From an uncultured Prevotellaceae bacterium (GTDB taxonomy: Bacteria; Bacteroidota; Bacteroidia; Bacteroidales; UBA3663): a DNA stretch of 64,000 nucleotides. Positions 55,218-64,000 of the stretch are shown here, in pieces. Under the pieces are notes generated by a model. That model did not search any database, had not been told where the DNA came from, and saw only the letters and a list, made by a program, of their open reading frames with translations. Each line of letters begins with the position of its first letter. Within the stretch, counting starts at the first letter, position 1. The stretch spans positions 1-64,000 of the forward strand of contig ONNR01000010.1 in NCBI GenBank assembly GCA_900319235.1. The letters run 5' to 3'. The position numbers were made by a program, and so were the translations under genes.

Positions 55218-56962
55218 AATAGTTTTCGTCCAAAGATGTTGTACCACCAATAGGTGCCGCCCCATTCCCTGCGCATGTCTTCACCTATCTTTTCGAGCTT
55301 CACACCAGGCTTTGCCTGTTTTTCCAAGGTTTCCCAGAACTTCTTGTAGCGATCGTAAACCTGCTGCTCGACCGGGAGCATGATGCGCTTTTCTTCGGGC
55401 GCCTTGTCCATATACATGATATAGGCCTCCTGGGCATGCAAGGGGAACGCCTCGTCGGGGTGCAGCTTCACATAATTGCGTATCGATGCCCAGAAGCAAC
55501 GCGAGTCGCGACGTATCATGGAGTAGAACAGCGCCTGTTCGGAAACCGTTCTGCTATCTGTGCCCGACGTATGGCTGAAATTGTAGATGATGTAGCCCTC
55601 GCAATTGTTGTCAACGCCATTGATATCGTCGGCGAAGGCATTCTGCAGCTCGCTTACCTTGCCGGAGATCGGGGCAGGCTGCCAATGGGCGTAGAACGGA
55701 TGATGATGCAGCAGGGTGGTGTAGCGTTCGACTACCTTTTCCTCACCAGTGGCACGGGCGCAACGGGCAAGGATCTTCAAATAAAATGGTGAGAAACCTG
55801 TGGCAACAGCGTTTTCGAAACTCAGGCGGATGGCAAGGTTCACTTTGCCGTAGTTGTAATAGACCAGCGGCGAGGCAATGTTCAGTAGGCTGACGTGGAG
55901 CGAATCGGGATTGTGGATGTCGGTGCCGCTGTTGCCGAGTTGGAACGAACGTTCGAGCAGCCCTCCTTCGTTCATCAGGGCAATATTCCGGAGCATGACC
56001 ATCGAATGGCTTGGATTCGGATTTTCGGCCGCCACACGAAGGACCTCCTGCCAGTTGTCGTCGGAGGCAAGGCGCATCATGCGCATCTCGTCGGTGTAGT
56101 TTCGATCGGAGAACTGGAACGAACAGGTGTAGATGATGCCTGCGGCAGCGCACAGCACTGGAACGAACCATCGGGAAAGATAGCGGCCGCACAGCGGGAT
56201 GAACACGGTAAATGCGGCAAGTGCCCAGAACGGGATGGAGAGATAACTGCTGGAATCGATCGGCGTGATGAAACGAGGCAACCCTGCCAGCATCACGTCG
56301 TCGGGGTTCTGATTGGAATAAACCAATGTGCGCCAGATGCTTGCGGTAAAGAGGAGTAGGACGACGCCCAAGAGTTCGCGCCAGGAAGGTCTGTCACAAA
56401 GCATCAGACACAACATGAAGAGCAGGGCAAACCATCCCAGCACGGGATAGATGCAGAAGCCCAGCAGATACCAGGCAAGATGCCATCGTCGTGGGGTGCA
56501 GCGGGCTGCCCACAGGAGCAGCAGCATGGCAAGATAGCCTACCGACTGCGAGAACCAATAGCCTCGGATGGAGAAGATGTAGATCCAGTAGCCAAGATCG
56601 ACAATCGAGGTGAGCAGACAGGCTATCGGCAGGAGCATAAGCGCAGTGGCTGCTCCTTGGAGTCGGAAGGCCTTGGCACCTACGAGGAATATGAGTGCCC
56701 AGATGGCTACCAATAGGCAAGCCCCCAAGGCGGGATGATAGAACAGCTGGGTGAGCCAGGCTCCCGCATACTGCATCAGGCCGAAGGGCTTCGAGACAAG
56801 AGTATGGAAAAAGGGCGCTCCGACGATGAATTCGGAACGGTCGTGTGCCGTATAGAGCACCTCCTGATTTATATATAATAGGTATATAACAAATGAAATG
56901 AAAGCCAGAAGACTTACATAGAGAAAGATTGCGGTGGCCTTGTTTCGCTGAATCATTTCCAT
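55214..56962 (-). CDS. DUF6057-like multi-pass membrane protein (first copy)
   Basis: A 582-residue protein: about ten hydrophobic segments in residues 10-285, then a soluble helical domain (about 290-582) with DNWQEVLRVAAENPNPSHSMVMLRN and further TPR-like helices, ending GGTYWWYNIFGRKLL. The middle contains VYSNQNPDDVMLAG, a loop without a recognised motif. It is the first gene of the coupled trio and is separated from the upstream SusCD-lipoprotein genes by a hairpin at 56994-57021, so it probably has its own transcription start. Confidence 0.75.
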   Translation of the reverse strand: MEMIQRNKATAIFLYVSLLAFISFVIYLLYINQEVLYTAHDRSEFIVGAPFFHTLVSKPFGLMQYAGAWLTQLFYHPALGACLLVAIWALIFLVGAKAFRLQGAATALMLLPIACLLTSIVDLGYWIYIFSIRGYWFSQSVGYLAMLLLLWAARCTPRRWHLAWYLLGFCIYPVLGWFALLFMLCLMLCDRPSWRELLGVVLLLFTASIWRTLVYSNQNPDDVMLAGLPRFITPIDSSSYLSIPFWALAAFTVFIPLCGRYLSRWFVPVLCAAAGIIYTCSFQFSDRNYTDEMRMMRLASDDNWQEVLRVAAENPNPSHSMVMLRNIALMNEGGLLERSFQLGNSGTDIHNPDSLHVSLLNIASPLVYYNYGKVNLAIRLSFENAVATGFSPFYLKILARCARATGEEKVVERYTTLLHHHPFYAHWQPAPISGKVSELQNAFADDINGVDNNCEGYIIYNFSHTSGTDSRTVSEQALFYSMIRRDSRCFWASIRNYVKLHPDEAFPLHAQEAYIMYMDKAPEEKRIMLPVEQQVYDRYKKFWETLEKQAKPGVKLEKIGEDMRREWGGTYWWYNIFGRKLL

Positions 56963-56993
56963 ACTCTAAAAATCCATGTTCAAAAAGCATAAA

Positions 56994-57021
56994 GGGCTGA
57001 CTCATTTGAATAAGTCAGCCC
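56994..57021 (-). terminator. Terminator after the second SusCD/lipoprotein set
   Basis: A perfect 9-bp stem (GGGCTGACT / AGTCAGCCC) with a 10-nt loop, 28 nt after the lipoprotein stop; on the minus strand it is followed by TTTATGCTTTTTG. Confidence 0.7.
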
Positions 57022-57049
57022 ATAGGTGATTTATACCGACACCGAGTGA

Positions 57050-57766
57050 TTATTCCTCATAATAAACACTGGTGAAGGTGGCATTGCCACTGGTGAGGAG
57101 GAGGTTGAGGTCGCGACCTTCGCCGCCATTACCCTTGGCGCACTCCTTGGCAATCTGCTCGGTGAGCTGAACCTCCCACTTCATGCCCGAAGTCAACGGG
57201 ATGTTCTCGGCATAGACGCTGCTCCACCAGCCGTTCTGGACACGTGCCATACAGCCTTCGCTGGCTTCCTTGACATCGACGATGAGGGTCTTGAAGCCGA
57301 AGTAGATGTCGTCGGAGAGGGTGGGGAAGTTCTGACCTTCGCTGGAACTGAAACGCAGCGGTGCAGCGTCCCAGCCTCCAACGGAGAACTCGCCCTCCCA
57401 GATCATGAACTTCTGGAGAGGATCGGTGATCTCCTGGCAAGATACGGGGAACTGTGAAGTCAGTTCGGTGCCATCGGCACAGATGGCGGTGAGGACGACG
57501 TTGTACTCGCCGAGCTTCATCTTCTTCTTGGCGAAATTGCCGATGAATTCCTTGCCGCCAATATCCCACTTAGCATTGACAGGAGCGGCGGTCGAGCAGG
57601 TGATGACGTTGCCGTTCTGGCCACTGGCAGCCTTGTCGACGGTGACAGTAGTTTTGGCCACGAGCTCATCAAGGGTGATGTGTCCATCATTGGCGATGTC
57701 TTCCTGTACGGGATCGCAGGCTACAAGCGCACATACTGCGGCAAGAAGGAAAAATATCTTTTTCAT
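57050..57766 (-). CDS. Surface lipoprotein of the second SusCD locus (SusE/F-like binding protein)
   Basis: A 238-residue lipoprotein (lipobox LVAC, Cys17). An N-terminal Ig-like domain (about 30-115) is followed by a module beginning FMIWEGEFSVGGWDAAPLRF and ending LLTSGNATFTSVYYE. The IWxG...W opening resembles the C-terminal modules of the mannan-locus surface protein. It lies 14 nt after susD, where SusE/F-type proteins sit. No enzyme is encoded with it, so the glycan is unknown. Confidence 0.72.
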   Translation of the reverse strand: MKKIFFLLAAVCALVACDPVQEDIANDGHITLDELVAKTTVTVDKAASGQNGNVITCSTAAPVNAKWDIGGKEFIGNFAKKKMKLGEYNVVLTAICADGTELTSQFPVSCQEITDPLQKFMIWEGEFSVGGWDAAPLRFSSSEGQNFPTLSDDIYFGFKTLIVDVKEASEGCMARVQNGWWSSVYAENIPLTSGMKWEVQLTEQIAKECAKGNGGEGRDLNLLLTSGNATFTSVYYEE

Positions 57767-57780
57767 ATCGATTGCTTGTT

Positions 57781-59739
57781 TTAATAGAGAACTTTATATT
57801 GAGTTGTAGCATCGGTAGCATCCCAGCCCGGGTTCTGGATGAGCTTGCCGTTCATGAGGGAGATCTGCTCCTGGGGCTTGGCCAGGAAGCCGTTGGTGGC
57901 GATGTAGCGCTGTGTCCAAGATGAGGTCATGTGCTCCATGGTGCGCTTGTTGGACTTCTGGCCGAGGCAGACGATCTTCTTGCCCTGCTGGGCCTGGAGT
58001 GCCTTGGGTGCGTAGGAATTCTCGGTAGGATTGTTTCCGGTCCAGCGGCGCATGTCGTTGAAGCGAAGTCCCTCGAATGCGAACTCCCAGCGACGCTCGT
58101 CCTGGACGGCCTTGAGGGAATAACCTGTCTGAGGAACGCCTGCGCGGGCCTGAACCTGATTCATGTAGGAGGCATCGCCCGTGAGCTCGGTGGCCATCAG
58201 CAGGACGTCGGCATAGCGCATCAGGTAGAAATCCTCGAAGTGGTCGCCCTGCATCCTGTTATCGAGTGAGCTGCCGGTATAGCCTTCGCACATCGACCAC
58301 CATGTGTCGTTGTTGGCATTGCAGGCGTCAAGGTTGACTTCGGCATACTTCTTTACTGAATAACCGGACTCCTCGCAGTCGTCCTTCTCGTAGGTGTACT
58401 GCACGAGCTCGTTGTCGAGGTCGATCAACGAAGCCTTCTTGCGGAGGTCGGTGTAGTTGCCGGAGCGCTCGGCATCGGTCCAGTCGTCCCAGATGTTGCA
58501 GGAAGGAGTGCCCTGGCCCCAGCCCTGGTTGAATGGGTAGGTCAGGTTGCGGTCGCCGTTCTGGTTGGAGGCACCATTGCGAAGACCCCAGAATACCGAG
58601 ATGTAGTTCGAATACATACGCTGTGCATTGTAGGTGCCGCCGATGGCCCATGCAGAGGCATTCATGAACTGGATCTGGAAGAGCTCCTCGGTGTTGCCGT
58701 TGCCCATGCCGGGCATGTCGAAGCAGTTCTTGCGGTCCATGTCCTTGATGAACTCGTATCCATGGCCTGTGCGTACTGTATCCAGCTTCTCGATCTTGTG
58801 GTCGGCGGTCCAGGTGGTGTCAACGCGGACAATGCCGCCGCCGTCCTGAGTCTCCTGCCAGAGGAGGCTGTTGGAGTACTGCCAGAGCGAGCGGTAGTCC
58901 TCGCAAAGCTGGTAACCGCCACCGGAAATGATGTCCTTCAGTCCGTTGACAACGTCATCCTTTGAGAGGGAGCCGCCGGTGCAGCCTTCCTGCTCCACGA
59001 GATTGATGGCAGGAACCGAGCCTGTAGCAAGCTCTCCGATATTCTTGTAGAAGCCTGCCCAGAACATGTATGCACGTGCCATGAAAGCCTCGGCAACGAA
59101 CTTGTTGGCATGGCCCGATTTCTTCTCGGTGTTCATGAGGTTCATGGCGGAAACGAAGTCCGAAAGGATTTGCGGGTAGATGACCTCCTCGGCACTTACC
59201 TGCTCCTGCATCTCCTCGGTAATGGTGGTGGAGGTGATCAGGGGCACATCGCCGAACAGCTGGGTGAGCCAGAGGGTATAGAGGCCGCGCATGAAGTATG
59301 CCTCGCCGAGAAGCTGGTCGCGCTGACTCTTCTGATTGTCCTTCCAGGGCACGTTGTCGATGGTCTCGATCTGGTTGTTGGCACGCGAGATGCCGCCATA
59401 GAGAAGGATGAAGGGTGTCTGGTACTGGTTGACATTCTGCTCCACGAGATGATGGAGGGACTTGACCTTGTCGTCCTGCAGACCGCCACTGCCGTAGCAG
59501 TTGTCGGACATTACTTCCCACCAGAAGAAGATGTTCTGGCCATCGGAGTCGCCGCCGCCCATCGTATTCATGATACTGTAGGTTGCTGCATTCAGGGCTT
59601 CAACATCTGCAGGCTTGCCGGGGAAGGTAGCCTGGGTCAACTCGGTCACACGTGGTTCCGTGTCCAGCATGTCGTTGCAAGATGTAAACACGGTGGCTGC
59701 TGACAAAACAGCTAACGATGATAAAATATATTTCTTCAT
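57781..59739 (-). CDS. SusD/RagB family nutrient-binding lipoprotein (second locus)
   Basis: A 652-residue SusD-like lipoprotein (lipobox FTSC, Cys20; then NDMLDTEPRVTELTQATF). The SusD signature DERRWEFAFEGLRFNDMRRW is present near residue 555, and the C-terminus ends NPGWDATDATTQYKVLY. It is about 60 residues longer than the mannan-locus SusD and only distantly related to it. It lies 14 nt after the susC gene. Confidence 0.93.
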   Translation of the reverse strand: MKKYILSSLAVLSAATVFTSCNDMLDTEPRVTELTQATFPGKPADVEALNAATYSIMNTMGGGDSDGQNIFFWWEVMSDNCYGSGGLQDDKVKSLHHLVEQNVNQYQTPFILLYGGISRANNQIETIDNVPWKDNQKSQRDQLLGEAYFMRGLYTLWLTQLFGDVPLITSTTITEEMQEQVSAEEVIYPQILSDFVSAMNLMNTEKKSGHANKFVAEAFMARAYMFWAGFYKNIGELATGSVPAINLVEQEGCTGGSLSKDDVVNGLKDIISGGGYQLCEDYRSLWQYSNSLLWQETQDGGGIVRVDTTWTADHKIEKLDTVRTGHGYEFIKDMDRKNCFDMPGMGNGNTEELFQIQFMNASAWAIGGTYNAQRMYSNYISVFWGLRNGASNQNGDRNLTYPFNQGWGQGTPSCNIWDDWTDAERSGNYTDLRKKASLIDLDNELVQYTYEKDDCEESGYSVKKYAEVNLDACNANNDTWWSMCEGYTGSSLDNRMQGDHFEDFYLMRYADVLLMATELTGDASYMNQVQARAGVPQTGYSLKAVQDERRWEFAFEGLRFNDMRRWTGNNPTENSYAPKALQAQQGKKIVCLGQKSNKRTMEHMTSSWTQRYIATNGFLAKPQEQISLMNGKLIQNPGWDATDATTQYKVLY

Positions 59740-59753
59740 AACTTGTTGTCGAA

Positions 59754-62700
59754 TTAGAATTTAATACTTGCACCAACCATATATGTACGAGAGGTCGGGT
59801 AGAGACCGAGGTCGATACCAGATGCCCAGCCAGAACCACCGGCAGTGTTACCTACCTCAGGGTCAAGACCGGTGTAGCCGGTGAATGTGTAGAGGTTCTG
59901 AGCCTGAACATAGAAGCGGAGCTGCTGCAATGGGCAGGACTTCCAGATCTTCTTGAAGTCGTAACCGAGGGTTACGTTCTTGATCTTGAAGTAGTCGGCA
60001 TCCTCCATGTAGCGGGTAGATACCCAGATGGTGTTCTGGTGACCGGTAGCGGAGATGCGTGGGTCGGAATTCGAGGTGCCTTCGCCATGCCAGCGGTTCA
60101 GGATAGTGGTATCGTAGTTCTGGTCGGGATCGTCGCCGAACGAACGGTAGGAACGCATGATCTGCATGCCGAAAGCACCGGCACCGCTGACTGCGAAGTC
60201 AAAGCCCTTCCAGGACATGCCGAGGTTGACACCAAGGGTGATGTCGGGGTTAGGATTACCAATCTCATGACGGTCGCAAATCGAGCCTTCTGCGTAGGTG
60301 ATAACACCATCGTTGTTCCAGTCGTCCCAGATGCAGTCGCCGGGCTGTGCGTTGTCGAGGACAGCCTTGCCGGCAGCACGGGCTGCGTCGATCTCAGCCT
60401 GGTTCTGCCAGATGCCGCTGTACGACATGCCGAAGAAGTAGCCGATGGGCTTGCCTTCCTCTGCACGGTAAACGTACTCAGTACCCTGTGAGAGGACACC
60501 GCCAGGACCATTGATGTAGTGGTTCTCGTTGGCGATACGGGTTACCTCGTTCTTGTTGGTGGCAAAGTTCACGCCGATATTGTAGTTGAAGTCCTTGCCG
60601 ATCTTGTCGTTCCAGGTGAGAGCGATCTCGACACCGGTATTCTCCACGTCGCCACCATTGATGGCTGCAGGATTGGTACCGAGGACGGCAATCATTGGAC
60701 CTGTGATAAGCCAGTCCTTCGTGGTCTTCTTGTACCAGTCGAAGTTCAAGCCGAGGCGGTTATTGATAAAGCGTGCATCGAAACCGAGGTCAAGCTGCTC
60801 AGAGGTCTCCCAGGTGAGGTCGGGATTTGGAACGATGTTGGCATAGGCACCGGTATTGGGAGTACCAGAAGTACTGGTCAGCATGTCGGAAGCGAACTTG
60901 TATCCGCTGTCGTTGGCAGAGCCTGACAGTGCAATCGTGGCAAGATACTGGTACTTGGCGATACGGTTGTTACCGTTCTGGCCCCAGGAAGCACGAAGCT
61001 TGAAGAAGTCAAGCCAGCTCTGGGTGCTCTCCATGAAGCTCTCGTTGGTGATTACCCAACCTGCGGATACCGATGGGAAGAAGCCCCAGCGGTTGCCGTC
61101 GTTGAAGATACTTGAACCGTCGTAACGCAGGGTTGCGGTAGCCATGTACTTCTCCTTGTAGTCCCAGGTGAGACGGCCGAACCATGAAGCGAGATACTCC
61201 TCATCGTTTGGATTGCCACCAAGGGAGGCGTCGGTAGCGGCAGCCAGCTTGATGTTCGACAGGTAAGCGGAATCCCAACCCTTCAAAGTGGCGAGCTGTT
61301 CGCCATAGGCAACCTTGTTGGAACCATTGATGTTCGAACTCCAACCGGTGCTCTGGAAGCTCTGACCAACCATTGCGCTGAACTTGTTGCCGGCAATGAT
61401 AGGAAGATCATAGGTAAGGGTATTTTCAATGGAGTATCCGGTATTCAACCAAGCACTCTGGCTGACGTTATATGAACTTACAATAGCTGCACCTTCTGCT
61501 GGAGCACGTGGCTCTCCATAGCTGCGGTATGCGCCTGCACCCCAGTTGAAGTTGAACTGAGTACGCCATCTCAGGCCCTTGATAGGCTGGATAACGAGGA
61601 ATGCGGTAGCGCTGGCATTGAAGTTGCGGCTCTCTGCCAAGGAGTTGAAGCCACCCTTGGTGAGGTTCTCCCATGGGTTGTTGAACATAGAGGGGTTCCA
61701 GCCCTGACCGTAAGCGGGTGTGCCGTCAACATTCTGATAGAAATAGATGTCGCCGTTCTCTGCATACTGGGGCAGGAGTGGGCTGGTCTGAAGCAGGCTG
61801 TGGATATAGCTCCAGTACATGCCGTCCTCAGCAAGGTCGTGGCTCTTGTTGTAGCCGATCGAGATGTTCTCACCGATGGTGATGGCATCGAAGTCCTTAA
61901 CCTTCAACAGCACGTGATCGCTGTTGATGCGGATGGTGTGACGATTGTAGTAGGATGCCATATCTGCACCCATGATACCTTCGTTGTCGGTATAGGTGTA
62001 GGACAGCGCGAACTTCGACCTGTCGGTACCACCGGTCAGAGTCAGTGAGTGGTTCTGCTGTACGGCATTCTTGTTCTCGAATACACCCCACCAGTCGGTG
62101 CCTTCCCAGCCGCCGTTGACCTTGGCCAGGATGTCCTGTGGTACATAGTCGGCCCAATTGATCTTGGCACCAGATGTGTTGAAGTTGTACTCGTCAAAGA
62201 TGGTCATGTACTGCTGTGCATTGAGAAGCTGTGGACGCTTGTAGGCGTTCGACCATCCCATGGCACCATTGTAGCTGAGTTCGATCTTGCCGGCCTTGCC
62301 CTGCTTGGTGGTCACCAGGATCACACCGTTGGCAGCACGGGCACCGTAGATGGCTGCCGATGCAGCATCCTTCAGGATGTCGATGCTCTCGATGTCGTTG
62401 GGGTTGATGCCGTCAAGGTTGCCACCTGCTACACCGTCGATGACGTAAAGAGGAGCGGCGTCACCGGTGGTACCGATACCACGGATGTAGACCTTGTAGC
62501 CCTTGCCTGGCTGCGAGGACGACTGGGTAATCTGTACACCAGGGGTCTGGCTCTGCATGGCTTCGAGTGCGTTGGTAGTGTTCAGCTTGGAGATGTCATC
62601 ACCCTTTACCTGAACGGTGGCACCGGTCAGCAACTTTTTCTTCATGGTACCGTAACCGATGACGACCACGTCTTCGAGTGACTGGCTGTCCTCGCGGAGG

Positions 62701-63014
62701 GTTACGGTTATGCCTGGAGAGGCCTTGACTGACTCAGATACGTAACCGATGAAGCTGACCTCAAGTTCAGATCCAGCGGAAGTATCCAATGAGAACTTGC
62801 CGTCGATGTCAGTGACGGCACCAATGGTAGTACCTTTGACGCGGACGTTTGCCCCGATAACGGGGTCACCAAACTCGTCAACTACAGTACCGGTAATCTT
62901 CTGGCTCTGTGCTTCTGCTGTCTGCATCAAGCATGGAGCTACGAAACCAGGAGCACCACTAATAAGCAGCATGGCCAAGCCCGCTGCAAGCCAAGAGGTT
63001 CTTGTTTTGCTCAT
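59754..63014 (-). CDS. SusC/RagA family TonB-dependent outer-membrane transporter (second locus)
   Basis: A 1086-residue transporter with a signal peptide (to about AEAQ at residue 36), a CarboxypepD_reg-like domain (ITGTVVDEFGDPVIGANVRV), a plug with VVVIGYGTMKKKLLTGATVQ and ALEAMQSQTPGVQI, and a large barrel ending PTSRTYMVGASIKF. It imports an unknown ligand with the SusD protein encoded next. It shares only family-level similarity with the mannan-locus SusC. Its promoter probably lies at the -7 box 63137-63144. Confidence 0.95.
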   Translation of the reverse strand: MSKTRTSWLAAGLAMLLISGAPGFVAPCLMQTAEAQSQKITGTVVDEFGDPVIGANVRVKGTTIGAVTDIDGKFSLDTSAGSELEVSFIGYVSESVKASPGITVTLREDSQSLEDVVVIGYGTMKKKLLTGATVQVKGDDISKLNTTNALEAMQSQTPGVQITQSSSQPGKGYKVYIRGIGTTGDAAPLYVIDGVAGGNLDGINPNDIESIDILKDAASAAIYGARAANGVILVTTKQGKAGKIELSYNGAMGWSNAYKRPQLLNAQQYMTIFDEYNFNTSGAKINWADYVPQDILAKVNGGWEGTDWWGVFENKNAVQQNHSLTLTGGTDRSKFALSYTYTDNEGIMGADMASYYNRHTIRINSDHVLLKVKDFDAITIGENISIGYNKSHDLAEDGMYWSYIHSLLQTSPLLPQYAENGDIYFYQNVDGTPAYGQGWNPSMFNNPWENLTKGGFNSLAESRNFNASATAFLVIQPIKGLRWRTQFNFNWGAGAYRSYGEPRAPAEGAAIVSSYNVSQSAWLNTGYSIENTLTYDLPIIAGNKFSAMVGQSFQSTGWSSNINGSNKVAYGEQLATLKGWDSAYLSNIKLAAATDASLGGNPNDEEYLASWFGRLTWDYKEKYMATATLRYDGSSIFNDGNRWGFFPSVSAGWVITNESFMESTQSWLDFFKLRASWGQNGNNRIAKYQYLATIALSGSANDSGYKFASDMLTSTSGTPNTGAYANIVPNPDLTWETSEQLDLGFDARFINNRLGLNFDWYKKTTKDWLITGPMIAVLGTNPAAINGGDVENTGVEIALTWNDKIGKDFNYNIGVNFATNKNEVTRIANENHYINGPGGVLSQGTEYVYRAEEGKPIGYFFGMSYSGIWQNQAEIDAARAAGKAVLDNAQPGDCIWDDWNNDGVITYAEGSICDRHEIGNPNPDITLGVNLGMSWKGFDFAVSGAGAFGMQIMRSYRSFGDDPDQNYDTTILNRWHGEGTSNSDPRISATGHQNTIWVSTRYMEDADYFKIKNVTLGYDFKKIWKSCPLQQLRFYVQAQNLYTFTGYTGLDPEVGNTAGGSGWASGIDLGLYPTSRTYMVGASIKF

Positions 63015-63328
63015 TGATTGGTAGTTTTAGTTAAATATGTTAGTTTGTGATGAAAATAACGAGTAATAAAAATACGAACCATCTTTAATTGTTGTATTCG
63101 ATAAGGTAATGACACATTTAGTGCATAAAATCGTTGCAAAGATATGCTATTTCTATGAAAGGTTGAATAAAGACCATAAATTTAACATTTTCTTTTAACA
63201 ATTTTAACACATTTGTGGACTAAAAGCAAAAATATTGCCAAAATAGTACAATATGGTATATACAAATATCAACTCTTCGATGTTTTTTCCAATGCAGAGA
63301 ATAATCTCTCTATGTAATGCTATGTGGG
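63015..63328 (-). promoter_or_regulatory. Leader/promoter region of the second susC
   Basis: A 314-nt A/T-rich gap between susC and the RidA-like gene. A TATCTTTG -7 box lies at 63144-63137 on the minus strand, giving a leader of about 115 nt; no good -33 element is seen. I find no open frame, hairpin terminator or repeat in the rest. Confidence 0.5.
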
Positions 63329-64000
63329 TTAGAAATTGTTGTAGCGGGCATCTGTGGCAGGGATGATGGCGATGCATTCCATCTCGATGAGCCATGCCGG
63401 GCGGCAGACTGGAGCAAGAGTGATGATGCGGGGTGTCGAAGGCAGACGTTGGGCAAGATATTGGTTGACGAGGTGGTAGTCTGCCACGTCGCGCAGATAG
63501 ACGATGGACTGCACAATGTCGTCGAGCGTGGCTCCGCCTTCTTTGAGCAGGGTTTCGATATTTTCGAGCATACGGGCAGCCTGTGCCTTGACGTCGCCGA
63601 GATTGATCACTTCGCCACGATTGTTGATACTTGCCGTGCCGCTGATGATCAAGTGACGGCGGTCACCATACTGGATAGCTGTGCCGCGTTCGAAGGTTAC
63701 GCCATACTGATAAGTCGGATTGAGGTGGGTGGGTGCGTAGAGATAACGCTGCTGTTCGGGTCGAAGCCCCTGGGCGGCGTAGGCATCCATCTGCACACGG
63801 CTTTGCGTCTGGATGGGTTGTCCACCGATGCCTGTGCTGGCGATGTAGTGGGTGTCGGGTGTCAGGTGCTGCATGGTGAAGTTGTTGCAGCGGGCTTCGA
63901 CCATTCCCTTGTAGTTGGTATCGACATCGCGTATGAAGAACCAGGTGCGCAAGCAGTTGTCGGCCAGGTTGAGGTCGGCGTGGCGAAGTTGTGCCTCGTA
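63329..64000 (-). CDS. RidA/YjgF-like protein (5' end outside the window)
   Basis: The frame is open to the window edge (64000), giving 223 residues of a longer protein. The N-terminal visible part (NLADNCLRTWFFIRDVDTNYKGMVEARCNNF) precedes a C-terminal RidA-like domain (HLIISGTASINNRGEVINLGDVKAQ ... LAPVCRPAWLIEMECIAIIP). The two-part layout resembles the chorismatase/FkbO-like or TdcF-like extended Rid proteins annotated in Bacteroidales, not single-domain RidA (about 125 residues). Deaminase function on enamine/imine metabolites is possible but unproven. A TTG at 63952 is only an internal codon. Confidence 0.75.
   Translation of the reverse strand, partial: YEAQLRHADLNLADNCLRTWFFIRDVDTNYKGMVEARCNNFTMQHLTPDTHYIASTGIGGQPIQTQSRVQMDAYAAQGLRPEQQRYLYAPTHLNPTYQYGVTFERGTAIQYGDRRHLIISGTASINNRGEVINLGDVKAQAARMLENIETLLKEGGATLDDIVQSIVYLRDVADYHLVNQYLAQRLPSTPRIITLAPVCRPAWLIEMECIAIIPATDARYNNF

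Noticed and set aside
63329..63952. Complete RidA gene starting at TTG 63952
   Set aside because: The frame is open and family-like upstream to the window edge (YEAQLRHADLNLADNCLRTW), so the gene is cut by the edge.

Overview
The window looks like chromosomal DNA from a member of the Bacteroidales, most likely Prevotellaceae-like. The evidence is three SusC/SusD-type features (two SusC/D pairs with surface lipoproteins), many lipoproteins whose Cys is preceded by short Ala/Ser/Leu lipoboxes, the rimP-nusA-infB-cvpA-suf gene order, and repeated Bacteroidetes-type promoters (TTTG, about 20 nt, TATCTTTG). No plasmid, phage or transposase genes were seen.

Region 1 (1-5.8 kb): the N-terminus of a short-chain dehydrogenase cut by the window edge, a sugar O-acetyltransferase and an ElaA-like acetyltransferase (minus strand), an uncharacterised 516-residue protein, tRNA-Ser(GGA) with promoter and terminator, a secreted GH43-CBM6 enzyme and a beta-helix lipoprotein. 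Region 2 (5.9-15.2 kb, minus strand): one long housekeeping operon, rimP-nusA-infB-cvpA-sufB-sufC-sufD, joining translation/transcription factors to Fe-S cluster assembly.

Region 3 (15.4-26.3 kb) is a cytochrome c and iron/redox island. On the plus strand lie a porin, an imelysin lipoprotein, a di-heme oxidoreductase and a fused ResB-CcsA cytochrome c synthase. Convergent to it, on the minus strand, is nrfH-nrfA-resB-ccsA for nitrite ammonification with its own split cytochrome c synthase. A MocR-type regulator follows.

Region 4 (28-49 kb, minus strand) is a polysaccharide utilisation locus for beta-mannan: SusC, SusD, two surface glycan-binding lipoproteins, two GH26 mannanases, GH94 and GH130 phosphorylases, a mannobiose/cellobiose 2-epimerase, a GPH-family sugar importer and a GH36 alpha-galactosidase. 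Its logic is: bind and cut (galacto/gluco)mannan at the surface, import, remove galactose, epimerise Man-Man to Man-Glc and split it, and cellobiose, by phosphorolysis. The larger GH26 has its catalytic domain interrupted by two nearly identical carbohydrate-binding-like modules.

Region 5 (49-64 kb): a heme-c beta-propeller lipoprotein and glycerate kinase on the plus strand; a five-copy 84-bp tandem array of palindromes; then, on the minus strand, a translationally coupled trio (DUF6057-like membrane protein, a second heme-c beta-propeller lipoprotein, a second DUF6057-like protein), an enzyme-free SusC/SusD/lipoprotein set, and the C-terminal part of a RidA-like protein running off the end. 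The coupled trio plus its paralogue on the other strand is the best candidate for an undescribed system. A family of short palindromes (GCAGCCA-N4-TGGCTGC) also recurs in the gaps between genes.
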